From the NCBI GenBank assembly GCA_030435675.1, contig CM059625.1, forward strand, positions 9,548,001-9,612,000: a stretch of DNA of 64,000 nt, written 5' to 3'. How positions within the stretch are numbered: position 1 is the first letter of the stretch; each line of letters starts with the position of its first letter. Source of the DNA: Steinernema hermaphroditum. Its lineage: Eukaryota; Nematoda; Chromadorea; Rhabditida; Steinernematidae. Shown piece by piece: positions 48,735 through 61,928 of this stretch. The notes under the pieces are model-generated. The model was given only the letters and a program-made list of their open reading frames with translations, had not been told where the DNA came from and ran no database searches. The position numbers were made by a program, and so were the translations under genes.

Positions 48735-51700
48735 ATGCCTGCGCTTAGCGTAACCATGGCAATGCATTCCTTATCTTTGATATTCAACGAAAGCAGTGAG
48801 TGGTCTATGCAGACTTATTAAAAAAATAGCGAACAGGTGTAGAACAGAAGCTTTCAGGGATTAATGCGGTCGCAAACAATGCTTCCCCTCTTCTCATGTC
48901 GACTTTGCATCTCTCAAGTTTTTCTAATGCAACTGCCCAGGCGTTTTTGCCCACAGCAACGTCTCAAATAGCTCTAGGAAGCCAGTTCCCTGCTGATCTC
49001 GCTAATGTAGCAACAGCAGCTTGGAACAGTCAACAGCAACCATGGTTTGATCAGGTAAAACATTATACTTACTGTGTGTACACATCATTATGCAGGCAAA
49101 AGTTGCTGCGATGCTACCCATGTATGGCATGCTTCCTCAATCCGTCGCAAGTGCCAGGTATGTGAAACGTCAAAAAGCTCACATTACGTTGAACATAACT
49201 CTTTAGCGACCCCGGAGCATTTACCGATCCGTGTACAAAATCGCTTTTGACTTCCGTTCCTGTCGGTTTTGACCAAACCGAAAGACTCGAACCAGTACTC
49301 AGTCGTGCGAGTCATGTACAAGGACAGTGCTCCAGCACTCCGTCCTCGGCTTCTTTTGAATCACGGGCGAGTCCTCAAAGGCCTGGCAGGGTTAACAGCA
49401 GAGTTTCATCGGTTGCTGAAGAGTCGCCAGTGAGAGCAGCATGCTCTTCACAATCAGTAATTCAGTCGCAACCACGTTCAAATGAAGAGATTGCTCAACC
49501 GCAATCTTTGAATGCAATACCTCAATCAAATGGCAGTCTACCTATGGTAAGCATTCGTCATTTTTCTGTCGCCTATTTTATTTTATAGACCCCTGCTTGC
49601 ATTGAAGCGTTTACCAGTCCTCCATCAACATCCAAAAACTGTGATTCACGAGTGCCTTCACTATTGCAATCTTCAAAAACGTCGGATGAGTCTTTAAGTT
49701 TCACGCTTTGCTCGAATATTGAGCAGAACTCATCCAACAAGACTCATGACAAGCCGTCAGATTTGCATTCCCTATTTTCTAATACCGAAAATATGCATAC
49801 GGCGGTTCCAAACATGAACGCATCAGGTCACTTCACGTTTGATCATCACCCACAACCATCAACATCCCATCAGGCGGTACGTTACTCACAAATAGCAAAC
49901 GGATTCTTCATTTGCGACGCATTCGCCAAAACATAAAGCTTCCTTTTAGGGTGGAAGTTCATCATTGAGCAACGGGATCGATCACTCGGCATTTGACGAC
50001 CTTTCTTGGACAAAAGACATCAATCTCGACGATTTTCATTTGAACTACGATAGTACAGCAGACTTTCACGCTCTACTGGGCTCTGATCTCTCTTCCGATA
50101 TTCTCAAAACCGACACTCAGAAGTCGAAAGACCGCTTCAAAGCCGACGACTTCGAGAAAGAGTTTGAGCGCCACATGAACGCAGTCGCAAATAATGATGT
50201 GGAGTCAAACTCACTCCCGATATTCGACGCATTTTCGAGCATTCTCGCAACAGACATCCCAAACACCGCAGAGCCCCGGGAAAAGATCAGTCTTACACCC
50301 GTACAAGTTAGTTTGTGTGCTTTATTCAGTGATCAAGTTCTCATTAGTTCACTCCACCGGACTCCCCATCCGACGATGTAGGACTAAGTGGACTTTCAAA
50401 AAGCCTTTTCAACTTCGACATTCCATCGACATCAAAACCTGCAGCGCCAATTGGAGCGGTAACGCAGAAACCTTCTGTGAAGGAGACTTTGGACACTCTT
50501 TCCTTCATACCGAAGATTAATCCTTCGAAGCAAGCAACCAAGGTACCTGTCTACAAGCAGAGAACACAAAATCCTCTTTTTCTATTCAATGAAAAGGAAA
50601 AATCGGGTAAGGCATACGCATCTTGTATGCTAAGTAATTACGCAAATTTTCCGCAGACAAAGCAGATGCGTTTGATTTCTCTGACGACGACGAGGAAGAA
50701 TCTGCACTAAGTAGCTTCTTCAGTAAGGACCTTGCCAAAGATCAGAAGGCCAGCTCTTTGTTGGACAAGAATAGCATACTTGGTGGGCCTACACCCTTTA
50801 CTATCGCAGAACAGAGTGGGTGGTTTTCACATGTACGTAGTTGTTACCAATGATTCAGGAATGGAGTCGAAGAGCAGTGTTCCCAAATCCACTGTCGCTG
50901 ACTCAATCCGGAAACGAAGAGAAACACGAGCGCTCGGCAGCTTCCTACATGCAGAAAGTCTTGAGAAAGATTGCAGCACCGTTTTCGTAGACGCAACCAG
51001 CACAACATCATCAAATGACTTTAGAAGCCCTAAAAACAAAGACGAGTCATCGGCTGATGAAAACTACAATGGGGATCTACCTCCGCTTCCAAAATTGTAC
51101 ATAAAGATTCAGAGAAGAGATTCTGTGGAGAAAGAGAGGAAATCCTCGAAAAAGAAGAAAAAAAAGAGGAGGAAGAGGGAGAAGGACCACGAATGGGAAG
51201 GCTCAGATCATCACAAGAAAAAGAAGAAGAAAAAACACCGGAAGGAGAGAGATAGAAACGACAGCAGCTCGGCTTATGAAGCCCGTCTCGTTGCCGAGGA
51301 GGATACTTGGAGAGCTCCGTCATCTTCTTCTGTTGATGCTCCGATCTTCAGCAGAAAACGTCGCTTAATTATGCAGTGGAATGAGGGAGAACCCGAAAAT
51401 GGCGAAATGAACAACGAAAACCGGAAACGGGCAAGAATATCGCCGTCGCTATGCGAAGTGAAAAGAGCTGAGCGCACAGAAGTACAATGGGATCCCCACT
51501 TAATAAAGTTTAGCCAGGCGCACGGCAATCTTGGGGTGAGCTCATCATTTTATTCGCCTAATGCTTTCACATCTGCTTTCAGAAAGGCACATTTGTTGTC
51601 AGCAAGCAGGACTTGTTCAGGATTGAATGTTGTGCACTGTGGAGAGTGGATAATCAGAATCTTCTGCAGAAATATCCACCCATCATAGATCCAAAAACTG

Positions 51701-52777
51701 GGAGAACAATGTACAAGAACAGTTCTACGGTTTGTGACCAAGCACATTGCATTAAACGCATGCATTGTGTTTCAGTACTCGGGCTGGTGCGACCAAATAG
51801 CGGACGGCTATCTTACGGTAGTTATTAAGTATATGAAGCACAGCAGAGCAGAAAGTATTGTGGAGCCGGAAATCCCTCTTGTCGACTTGTTTCCAGCTAT
51901 TTCGCAAGAAGTCGAGGACCGTGCCACAGTGGCCGGTGAGTTCACTACAGACCAGCATGGATTTAACTAAAAATTTCAGCTGACGAGGTTGAAAAGGACG
52001 AATGCGTTAAGGAAATGCTTTGTTTCGGCAAGGATGCATTACGGGTGAGCCTACAGACATATCTGCAAGTCATGCTCAATCACGCCCTTAGCCTCAACTT
52101 TCTACAGTCCATTAAACAGGCAAACGGTAATCATGCGGTACCCCTTCTCCTGTCAAAGCTCCTTTTTAGAATGGAACTACCTGTGCTCATTAAATGAGGT
52201 CGATAAAGCAAATGAAGACGGGAAGGCCAGAATCAGAGAGAGAGTAAAGTGGAATCAGCATTTTGTTGACATGGTTCAGCAGTATTCCTTTTGTACTGCC
52301 AGTGATTCTGATGTGTCCGACGTCTTCTGTCAAGCATGTGACGCGAAGCCCATATCGAACGTGATACAGCTGTTCTCAAATGAGTACTACAACTACGAAA
52401 CACTCGCTCCGATCGAATTTCCGTCTTCTGGAAGAGAATCACCCATGCCTGCCATGGTTAGTGGATTAGTCAGTTTTCGACATATAACTTGAGTTCAGGA
52501 GTTCCTAGTGTGTTCTTCATGCCAGCAGTACACATTATTATACCACCGGTTGCATCACTTGCGTTATCATCTATTGAAAAAATGTGAGGATAAGATCGAA
52601 ACAATGAGCATAGAATATCCTACAAAGTCAGCAGCTGAAGTGATTGATGCATGTATGAGGCAAACACGCTGGGTGAAGCAGGTAGGCAACTTCTTAATTC
52701 ATGCAACATTCTACGATTCCGCATTGCAGATCTGTGATGAATATGTGGCCGACTGGAAGAAAGTTGGTCAACTATGA
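48735..52777 (+). CDS. Large nuclear protein with C-terminal DUF4211 (QSER1/PRR12-like)
   Basis: QSER1 and PRR12 are chromatin-associated vertebrate proteins with a C-terminal DUF4211 domain; QSER1 protects DNA methylation valleys. The first ~900 residues are low-complexity: Ser/Gln/Pro-rich, then acidic (DFSDDDEEESALSSFF), then strongly basic lysine clusters (KKKKKKRRKREK and HHKKKKKKKHRKERDR) that look like nuclear localisation signals. The last ~350 residues resemble DUF4211: FRIECCALWRVDNQNLLQKY, YSGWCDQIADGYL, MLCFGKDALRVSLQTYLQVM, ARIRERVKWNQ, VFCQACDAK, CSSCQQYTLLYHRLHHLRYH and QTRWVKQVGNFL. The Cys pairs suggest zinc binding. The start at 48735 uses a small first exon that joins in phase at a donor near 48796; an inner ATG at 48897 is the alternative. 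About 12 short introns. Confidence 0.75.
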
Positions 52778-52987
52778 GTTGAAATCACAAACGTTTCTGT
52801 CTTTCAAAACATCGCTCAAACGATGCTGAATTCCGACATGGTCCATAATCCCTTCCAGTTGATAACGGGAGCTTAACACAGCGAATTCACATATGTATGC
52901 TTTCCTCATGGTGGCTCAACGTCCTTTGATCTCTTAAAAGGTTATCAAGCGAAGATCAGGTTCAAATAACTGTACAAAATGTGAGAG

Positions 52988-52993
52988 AATAAA
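52988..52993 (+). promoter_or_regulatory. Candidate polyadenylation signal of the DUF4211 gene
   Basis: AATAAA 210 nt after the stop codon. Confidence 0.4.
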
Positions 52994-54970
52994 GTGTATC
53001 TATATTTAATCCTGTTCATACTCCTAATGGCAATTCGAAAATTGGCAATTGGTAAAGCATACTCTTCTCCATAAACGTTGCCCAGCATAATCCGCCAGAG
53101 AAAGTGCATCTTGATGCTCTTTGACTGTCTGTTGACATCAATGGAGCCTTTGTTTTTGTGGAAATACCGCATTTCTTTCCGATTTTTTACCGGTCCAAGT
53201 GCTGGTTCAAAACGAGTGTCACGCATGCTGATATCCCACTAGAGCCAACAGTGCCATTTCATACAACTTCCCTTTAGTGCGCGGTTGTCGTTGCTTCCTT
53301 CAACTCAGCAATTAGTCGCACTGCTTTAAGGAAGCTCATGTAAGTTGATGTGTACTTTCAACTCACGTCAAATGTCTTAGTTTCAAAGTCTTTCTTATGC
53401 AGTAATGATATGCGTTTTGAACACAATTCAAATCGTATAAATCGGAAACCCAATAGTGATGGCTATCCTATAGAAAATGAAGAAATATAATCGATTATAA
53501 ATCATGTTACGAAGCACGTCGCGAACTGTACGAGTTGAATTTTTTCGAAGCTCAGTATTTATGTCCTTCTTCCAGTTCCAATGTGTCTGGTATCTGTTAA
53601 GGAATGCGATGCACAAAGCCGTTGCGAGAGTTTAAAACGCCCTGCGTGCAGTGCATACTTTTCTTGCAGTTTGCCAGCACTGGAGTGTACCCAAATCGAC
53701 GTCACCGCTTACAGCAATGTAATCAGATGCAAATTAGAGAGTGATATTCCGTGAAATGGCTAGAGAGGAAGACTCATCCACCGTACAGAGCTCATCCTCT
53801 CTCAGTACGATTGCTCGTCATTTGTCGATCAATTCACCACTGCTTATTTTCGGCCGCTGTGCTGTCGACATTGTTTCAAGGCGCCCATCTCAGAAGAACT
53901 GGGAGAGAGGCGAGAGATGGCATACGAAGGGCTGATTGCAACCAACTGGCCAAACTGCAATCGTTCTTACTTTCTATGCAAATAAAACGCATCGTTCTTT
54001 CGGTCTGTAACTATTCGAGACAGTAGACAGCTTGCTATGCGCGATCACATACTCGCTTTTGTACATCCATTTTAAAACACTGATGTAAAATATTATACTT
54101 CCGACTAAATTACGCCGTCCAGAAAAAATGGAGGTGGCATTCCATATCAACGATGATCGATTTCGCGTTGTTTATCGGGTGGCCTTCGCTCGGATCTCCG
54201 TTCGTCACTTCGCATTCCTCTCCGTGCGCACTGCACACCTTTGCCAGGGTCGCGCATCTCTCCTGCCGCTGCGGCAGTTCTCTTTCCATTCCGATCAATT
54301 GCGCGTACAGCTAGTTTCGCCTCTACGTCGCTATTTTTCTATCCCTCCGCCTCTGTCTCGATATCTCTGCGCCATCACTCGCTCGAAGAGACGGCAAGCG
54401 TTTGCGGCGATGTAGAGCGCAGAGAATTATGCAAACATATGTGCCCCGCGACAGCGGCCAACGCCCAAATTGATTTCAAAACTGCCGCTCTACCGTAGTT
54501 TGCCTATCGATCGTTGTTCATTGGGGAAGGGAAGCGGCGAGAATGGACGCTGGAACAGCGACTCTGTCAGAGGCGAGCGACGCGCGGCGCGGCTAGCTAA
54601 ACCCGACAGAGAAACGACTGCGGTAATGTAGAGACCAGAGTGCAATCGTGTCTTTGCACCAAAAAATCGCTTCAAGTGACGACAATTGGTGCCACCACTA
54701 GGTCGCGCATATGCCAACACTTAATTTAACGCGATGTAAAGTCTGGAGCAGTGAGAGATGTTTGTGGTTAGTAGATGTGGGGCGATTTTAGGCGTACAGG
54801 CGATTTGATCAACAACGTTCTTTTGTTATTGCTTTCCGCGGGTGTCTTGCAGCATTGCACATCATCTTATCACTTTTTTGTTTTCTCAGAATTTGCTGCT
54901 GATCCGGTTTAATAACCGCTTCGGCGCTTCATCTCTCTTATTTCTTTTTTTCTGTCGTATTCCTTGGAAG
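52994..54970. other. Intergenic / 5' region of the MATH-RING gene
   Basis: About 2 kb. The initiator exon of the MATH-RING gene should be here but I could not place it. Two minus-strand open frames (52945-53226 and 53428-53616) contain reasonable-looking peptides but no family I recognise; they are left unassigned. Confidence 0.4.
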
Positions 54971-57900
54971 CTGTCAAACTGGCGAACCCAGTTGATTCCG
55001 ACGAACTGTCCGCTAGCGGCAGTACCGAGTCGCTTAACATTTGTCCCGTGAATAGCGACCACCGGACAACGAAGACTAACGACGAACATTCGCCTGGGTT
55101 CGAAACTGGTCACTCTTCCGGTACTTCCTCGCCCGAAGACCGTGCCGAACCTTCGGCTTCTGCTGCCGACGTCAAGTTGAGCAGAAGATCGAGTAGTATC
55201 GATGAAACGTTTAACAGCAACTGCGGACAAAGTTAGTTTTTCGGAGTCGCTCCTAAAAAACTTAATTCCGAATCATGATTAGTGACATTTCGCACTGCTA
55301 AAACCATTTCCGCAGTTATTAGACGACTATTCTAGTTCCGCATATGCAACATCAGCGTTGTACGCACAAATGCGATGAGCACACACGCTATTCTTCTCAA
55401 AAACATGATCCGAAATTGTGATCAATATCGTCGCAGATTGCACGAACTTTTGACATTTCTCTAGTCACTGTGATATCGTTGTGGAAAACTCACTTATCTG
55501 CTTTTAGACGGAATAGTGCCCGAACGAAGTGAGTGGTCTTTCGTGCAGGACGTTCCTTTTTCTCAAATAGGCAGAACGGTTCCGTCTCGTCCTGGTCGGG
55601 CGCGGCCTAGGTGAGTTTATTCCCGTATTAAAGCCGCTATTGGCATTTCTTCTTCTCTATAGGGTTTCAAAAAACAGCGTTGCCTGTCAAACTGACGAAC
55701 ACCCCGAGTATCCGCGTATTCCACGATCGTTGGGTAATTATTTCCCGAATGTGAAGAAATGAGCAGTGTGTTTCGCGTTTTAGCTTCCGCAACTCCGATG
55801 ACGTCTTCCACTGACCCATCGGGAAGCAGCTCCGATGGAACGTTACGCTTATTAATCCAAAACTTTCGGAATATGACGGACACTGTACGAGGTCCAAGTA
55901 AAAGTATCCAAAATGTGCCTTGGTAAGCCGCCAAACTGCGTTGACATAATTCAGCTTCTATTTTACAGGCGAATTATGGTGATGCCTCGCCAACATGTCG
56001 TACAGAAGAAGGGTACCCAAAAATGCCTGGGATTCTTCTTACAGTGCTGTCCTGATGCTTACTCCGAGTACGTTCTTGTCTACTCGTTTCCTTTCATCGC
56101 TATCGATTTTCTAGTGCTTGGTCTTGTCAAGCTGCGGCGGAATTACGACTCATTTCGCAAAAGCAGGGAGTACCCCATTTTACGCGAAAAACAAATCACA
56201 CTTACACATCGAAGGAAAACGACTGGGGATATTCTTGTTTTATGACTTGGGCGGTATGTAATTTCCGATTCATAGTTGTTCATGTAATTTATAGGATATT
56301 CTTGATGAGAGCCAAGGATACATCAAAGACGACAATGTCATTTTGGAAGTGTCTGTTAAAGCTGAAGTGCCGAAGAACATCTTGTCAGTTTCTATGACTT
56401 AGCCTCTGTAATTTTTGTATTATAGAACGCTTGAACAGTTCAGCAAAAAGATTCAGGATTACAAGCGCCTCGCCGATTTACAGTGCTCGCGAGGTCTTAT
56501 CGACAAAGCGATAGAAGTCAACGCGAGCGCGTTGAAATTTTGCAAAGATAAGGACCCCGAGAGGAAGTCTGAATTGGAAGCACAAAAGCTGAAACTCATT
56601 GAAATGAAGCTCAAAGAATCCATTGAACGCATCGAAAAAGGTAGCTCAACAGCCACATGAAGTCTTAAATGTTATATTTCATATTCAGATACATCGAAAG
56701 GAGAAGAAGAGAACAGTGTTAGCAATCTCAATGCTCTCAAGCAGGCGATCAGTGCCAGTACGACAAAGGCTGCAAGGGGCAGTCATAAGAACCACTGCAC
56801 CACAAAGCATAAAGAATCGCGCGATGTTGAAAAACGATCGAAAACGCCGCCGGTCTTACCCAACCATGCAAAGACTAAGAGCCAAACGCCTGCTGCCGTG
56901 CCACCTCCGCCGGAGCCTCTGCCTCCTCAACCACCAACAACACAAAAGAAGAAGGCACCAACAGCAAAGAAGGGAGAGCCAGGAACTCCTCCAGAAATTC
57001 TATCCGGACAATTCAACGACGACTTGTTGTCAAATATGCAGGAAAAAAAAGTAAAGCAGTCATATGAAAATGAGGTGCCCGAGGACTTGCGAGATGCTCC
57101 AGTCCAAAAGTTCAACGATTTCAATGATGTGGAACATCAAAGTTTCATAAAGCAGTACGTTAGCATCTATCGATCTGAAGGTAAGATCCGTTTCTGCGTT
57201 AACAAATGATTTATCAGCAGGATCAGCCCCGCTAACTCCTCAGGAAGCGACAAAAAATCCAGTCTTCCAAAAGAAGCTACAGCACATTTACGATCCATCC
57301 AACTTGTTCCCAGGCAATGAGATCCGGGTGAGTTATAAAGCTCAACAGGGCACGTATGACTGAAGTTACAGTTCAATGGTGACGGAGATGATGAGCTGTC
57401 AAGTAGCGAAAGCGAGAACTTTGGATTTTCCTACCACGTTGACATTCCACCCGGAAAGAGGATGCGCCGATCAGAGGACATTGATGCTAGAAAGTACCCT
57501 TTCTTCGCCGATATCATTGATTACAATGTTGACAGCAAGGATTCGGAATGTCAAACCGACTTCGCGCCCGCTAGTTCTCACGGTTAGAAACGTCATCTAT
57601 TATTCATCAGTGCATTTCCGTCTGCAGAAACTGTCGAGGATTCTGTTAGGTTGAAGCCCGTTCCCACTCCAGTCGAGTCAAAGGTGGCTGGACGTCCTTT
57701 TGCACAACCGACGCGCAAGTCTGCAACGCGGAGAGCAGCAGCCGCGGCAGCTGCTGCTGCCGCTCAGAAGGAGGCGCAGGAACCAAAAGACACGATTCCT
57801 CCAGTTGTGGATATCTATGCAGGTCTGCCACTCCGAAACTCCAATGAGGTGCAAAAGGCCGAAACGGAAAGTGTCACCACAGAAATGAGCAAGGCGGACG

Positions 57901-60900
57901 ACGACGACAGTTCGAACTCATCTACGAAGGTTAGAGTCTATCGTTTCATTTTTGAGAATTTCTACTTTTAGACCCAGAATGACTCAAGCGGTACCATGGA
58001 CAACGGCTCAGTCGTATCAACGGACAGTAGCAGCAACAGCTCAACAACTTCGGGATCGACGTCGCAAACGCTCGCCATCAGCATGGACGGAAACTCATTT
58101 AACAGTATGCGGGGATGTCCTTTTTATTCTGCTGATATGCTCAACTCTCAAGCTTTCTCTATGAACATCATGCCGATGGAATTCGCCATGGACGTCTACC
58201 ACAACTTTGCGCAGCACTTTGCCAACACCGTAGCTTCTCAGGCTGACCCGAATGCGGAAAAACACAAGGTTCGCCGTTTGAGCGCCAGGTCAGGTCACAA
58301 CTCGGTTTTAGATCACCACAGTTGATGAAGCCACAGCCCAGAAGTTACTTAACAGCAACTACTTGGAAGAATGGGTCAAGGCAAACGTCAAAAACCACAA
58401 ATTCCATCAAGCAATCACAGCCATGTCCATCGTGAGCATCAACTGCATGAACACGAGACGCATTGTGGATAAGGCATGCGAGTTCCTTGACTCGATGGAA
58501 AACACAGCGAATAGCGAGGACATCCGCACTGCTATGAACTGTCTGTCCATGATTGCAAACGATGGTATTGTGGAGTCGGAAGAAACAACGCCTGGTAAGC
58601 CGAATAAGTGAGCAGAAGCTTCACTGATTTGATTTTGTAGAGAGCTCTCCTGAACGCGAACCGGCAACCGTGACAAATTTCGTTGACGATGTTAGCGACT
58701 ACGCACTCAATCACGAGGAGAAGCGAATCGACGAATGCATTACAGTTACCAAACGCTATCGGCAAGCGTTTCTGGCATCCGATGCTGCAGCGTAAACAAC
58801 CTCTTTAGAGGGCCAAATAATCTCATGCATTGATTTCAGGCTAAAACGAAATGTGGAAAAGACGGCGATGAAAGTAAAGAATCTTACTGTAGAGTTGGCA
58901 AATGTGAAAGACATGCTCCAATCGGAAAGTGCTCGTTGTCTCCGGTTAGATGAAAAAATGCAGAAAACCAACAAGGCACTTGCTGCTCAACTGGCTGCCG
59001 AAAAGGAGAAGAATGAGAAGTCGCTGCAGTGTTTGAAAGAGCGAAAGAATGAAATGAAGAAACTAGAAAAGAAAGCGAAAGCGGAAGCGTACGTGACCTC
59101 TTGATAAACACAACTAGCATCAACCGTTTAGTCAGCTAACCATCGATCTCGCAGCAGCGCGCGAACAGTTGGAACTACTTCAAAAGGAAAACGCCGTACT
59201 GCAAAGAAAGCTCAACGAAGAACAACTCAAATACAAACGCGACACTCAATCACTTTCTGATTCAAAAAAGCATATCCAGGCTGAACTGAGCTCGCGTGAC
59301 GGTGACCTGAACAAGCTAAGCAATCAGTTGGAGGAGAAAACTCAAGCTCTGCGTAAGGCCGAATCACTTCTAGCTAATGTAAGTTACGTTTTCATAACCT
59401 GACTAACAGAACTGTTGAAGGAGCGTAAGCAAAATCAGTCTGCTTTAAACAACGCTATTGAACGAGGACGAAAAGCCGAAATTGGACTGCTTGAACACAA
59501 GCTGGAGGTCGGCTTGCAAATTCTGGAACGCGCGCGGGACGATTGCCAAAAGAACGTCCGAGAATTGGAAGAAACGCTGAAACGGTTTGTATTTATTCCA
59601 TCATTGCAAACATGTTGCCACTTTAGAATCCGCAGCCCAACAGATATTGACGTCGTGCGCAAAAGCATTGGAGACTGGCGCGCCAAAAAAGAGGAAATCA
59701 TTGGGTTGATCAACGGCACGAGGACGGAGTTCCAAACACACATCGCGTCCATCAAAAATGGAAAGCTTCTTTCGCAACTGCCCAAGATCGCCGTGCCAAA
59801 ACCCCCACCAGGCCCTCCCAGGATCCAGCTTGTGCTCCCACAGAACTCACCCTCTGAGAAGCACGTGTCTCCTGCTGCTCCAGGTGTAATTGGTTCGCGG
59901 CCCATTTCCCAGGCTTCGGTTAAATCAAGCGATGGTACAGGTGCACCTTCTGGAAGTGGCATGCCCGTTGAAATGCCGGGTTCTCCAGTCCCTAAAGGCA
60001 CTCCGACCGGGAATTTTAACGCAAAGTCCGTTCCGCCTAACTCGGTTTGTCTCACTCCGATCGGAGTGCGACCTTCCGCTTTTGCCAACGGAAATGCTGG
60101 GTGCTCAACGCCTGCTCGTCCCCAATCCACCACCAACATCGGTCCTTCGCCAGCCTCCCCTTCACCGATGATGCCCGCTTCGCAAGGGAGCATCTCCATT
60201 TCACCGTGGCCGTGGTCTGATCCCCTCCAAAACTACACTGAATCGCTGCTAGCCAGTTCAACGCGTATCTTTGGACCAATTGGCGCTGAGTATGCTGCCG
60301 TTCGTTCAATGTCAATGGAACAACCGTCCACTTCCTGTAGCTCTGGCCCTCCCGGTGCACCGAGTACCCCAAACCCCATGGTGACACGCCCAAGAAATGG
60401 ATGGGATCCTAACAGAAGTGGTGAATGGAGCGTTGAAGGTTGAACGGAATAAGTAAATGAAAATAAAACTTCTTTTACAGCTGGTCCTCCTGCTATGCAT
60501 AACGGAAACGTGGCAAACCACTACAATGATGTCCCAGCCACGTATGGCGGTCGTTGGTCGAATAGCACGTGGCAAGGTTACGGCTCCCCTGAAACACCTC
60601 AACCCTCTGAGAGCAGGTCGGAGTCCCCCCTTCTTCGCATGAATACGCAGGAATTAAAGGAGGAGTTTTTCAACCACATGAATTATCTTCTTCCCGGTGC
60701 TAGCAAGTCAGTTGGTTATCTCACTTCACAGTATTAAGCTACGAGGTTTTAGTCAACTCCTCGTTGAGTATTTTGATCGCTTCTGCGATAAGGTGAAGTC
60801 TTATTGCATCAAAAATCAAGCGGATATGACACCTGTCATGGTCGAAGCTCTTACACGTAGCATCAGTCTTCTTCTCTTGGAGAATCCCGTAAGCACAGAC

Positions 60901-61303
60901 GTCTTAAATGCACAATAATTGTTCTCTTTGCTGTAGGATCTTCTGGCTCCTCTTCGAAGCGCTGAAACCAAAACGCAAACGATGAATACTGGAACAAGCA
61001 CTGCGATGAGCAATTTGTTCGAAGTGTTCTGCCATACACTAAGCAGATTCTCCGGGTGTCCGCCGCGAAAGGTAAACAGAAACGACGAGATGGTGTGCGG
61101 CTTTTGCGTGTTGCCCATAACAACGCAGCAGCAGCACCGCACGCTCAAGTGCATGCACTTCCTCCATGAAAAGGTAGATCATCATCAGTGACAAGGCTTA
61201 CTGGTGTTTGTAGTGCTTCAAAGACTGGACGTCCAAGAAACAATTTTGCGCCATTTGTGGCAAACGCACAATATCAGACGAATTTCCCGAACTCTCAAAA
61301 TGA
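54971..61303 (+). CDS. MATH domain - coiled coil - RING finger protein (putative E3 ligase; 5' end not found)
   Basis: The first visible exon begins at 54971. After an acidic Ser-rich leader comes a MATH domain: LRLLIQNFRNMTDTVRG, RIMVMPRQH, CLGFFLQCCPDAYSD, WSCQAAAELRLISQKQ, TSKENDWGYSCFMTWADILD and YIKDDNVILEVSVKAEVP. By eye it is closest to the USP7 MATH, but no peptidase domain follows. Next are a helical segment (YKRLADLQCSRGLIDKAIEV), long disordered parts with an alanine run (RRAAAAAAAAAAQKEAQ), a second helical domain near 58360-58770, a coiled coil (58850-59590) and a Pro-rich region. The C-terminal RING has CGFC, CMHFLHEKC and CAICGK ligands and ends FPELSK (TGA 61301-61303). Total over 1,400 residues with about 25 introns. 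Role inferred: a ubiquitin ligase recruiting substrates through MATH. The coiled coil + C-terminal RING resembles DZIP3/TTC3/RNF214-type proteins. Confidence 0.78.
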
Positions 61304-61922
61304 TTCCTCAAACTGCTATCGTTCTTCGTTCTTCGTTCTCCTTTCATTATTTTCTTTCGTGGGTATGACGGGCTCAAATTGGACTGCGAATCTCCCGGTG
61401 GTAACGTTTTCACTTGGGCTTTGTAGATTTGTGCAGATATGTATTATATGTACCATGTTCTCAAGCACTTGCTTCTTCAGTCATATTTCCTTTCAAACTG
61501 TCATTTGCCTCTTTTTTGTGCTTCAAAATCAGAAATCTTAACAACACTCGTTTCGGGTATTTAGCAAACATCCTTTCCAATGTATCCCCAGTTCAGCTTA
61601 TGGTTCTCGCCAATGACATACATTTTATCGAGGGATAAAAGGTGCGGTCTTGTTGTTCGTTGTCTTCATGCCAAATATACTTTCATTCGTGTACTCCCAC
61701 ATGTTGGGCTTCAATGCGGTTTCCGGGTTTCCGTTAGTTTTTCGCTCAACGACTGCGAAGCTGCTTGAAGTTCGACGGCTGTCGCTCATTACGGCCTTTG
61801 TTAAGACGCACATCATTCTTAGGTATGCTTCACCTTTTTGTTATTACCATCTCGTGTTACCTGTTGTTTAATATATATTTTATTGTGATTTGTTGTAAGC
61901 GTTGTTATCGATGAAAAACTTT

Positions 61923-61928
61923 AATAAA
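61923..61928 (+). promoter_or_regulatory. Candidate polyadenylation signal of the MATH-RING gene
   Basis: AATAAA about 620 nt after the stop codon, the first good match downstream. Confidence 0.4.

Noticed and set aside
52945..53616. Two minus-strand open frames (93 and 62 codons) as a small gene
   Set aside because: Not recognised, no clear splice-compatible model, and composition is compatible with intergenic DNA.
59435..60199. Minus-strand open frame of 254 codons
   Set aside because: Antisense of the Pro/Ser-rich part of the MATH-RING gene; no start context, splice structure or recognisable domain.
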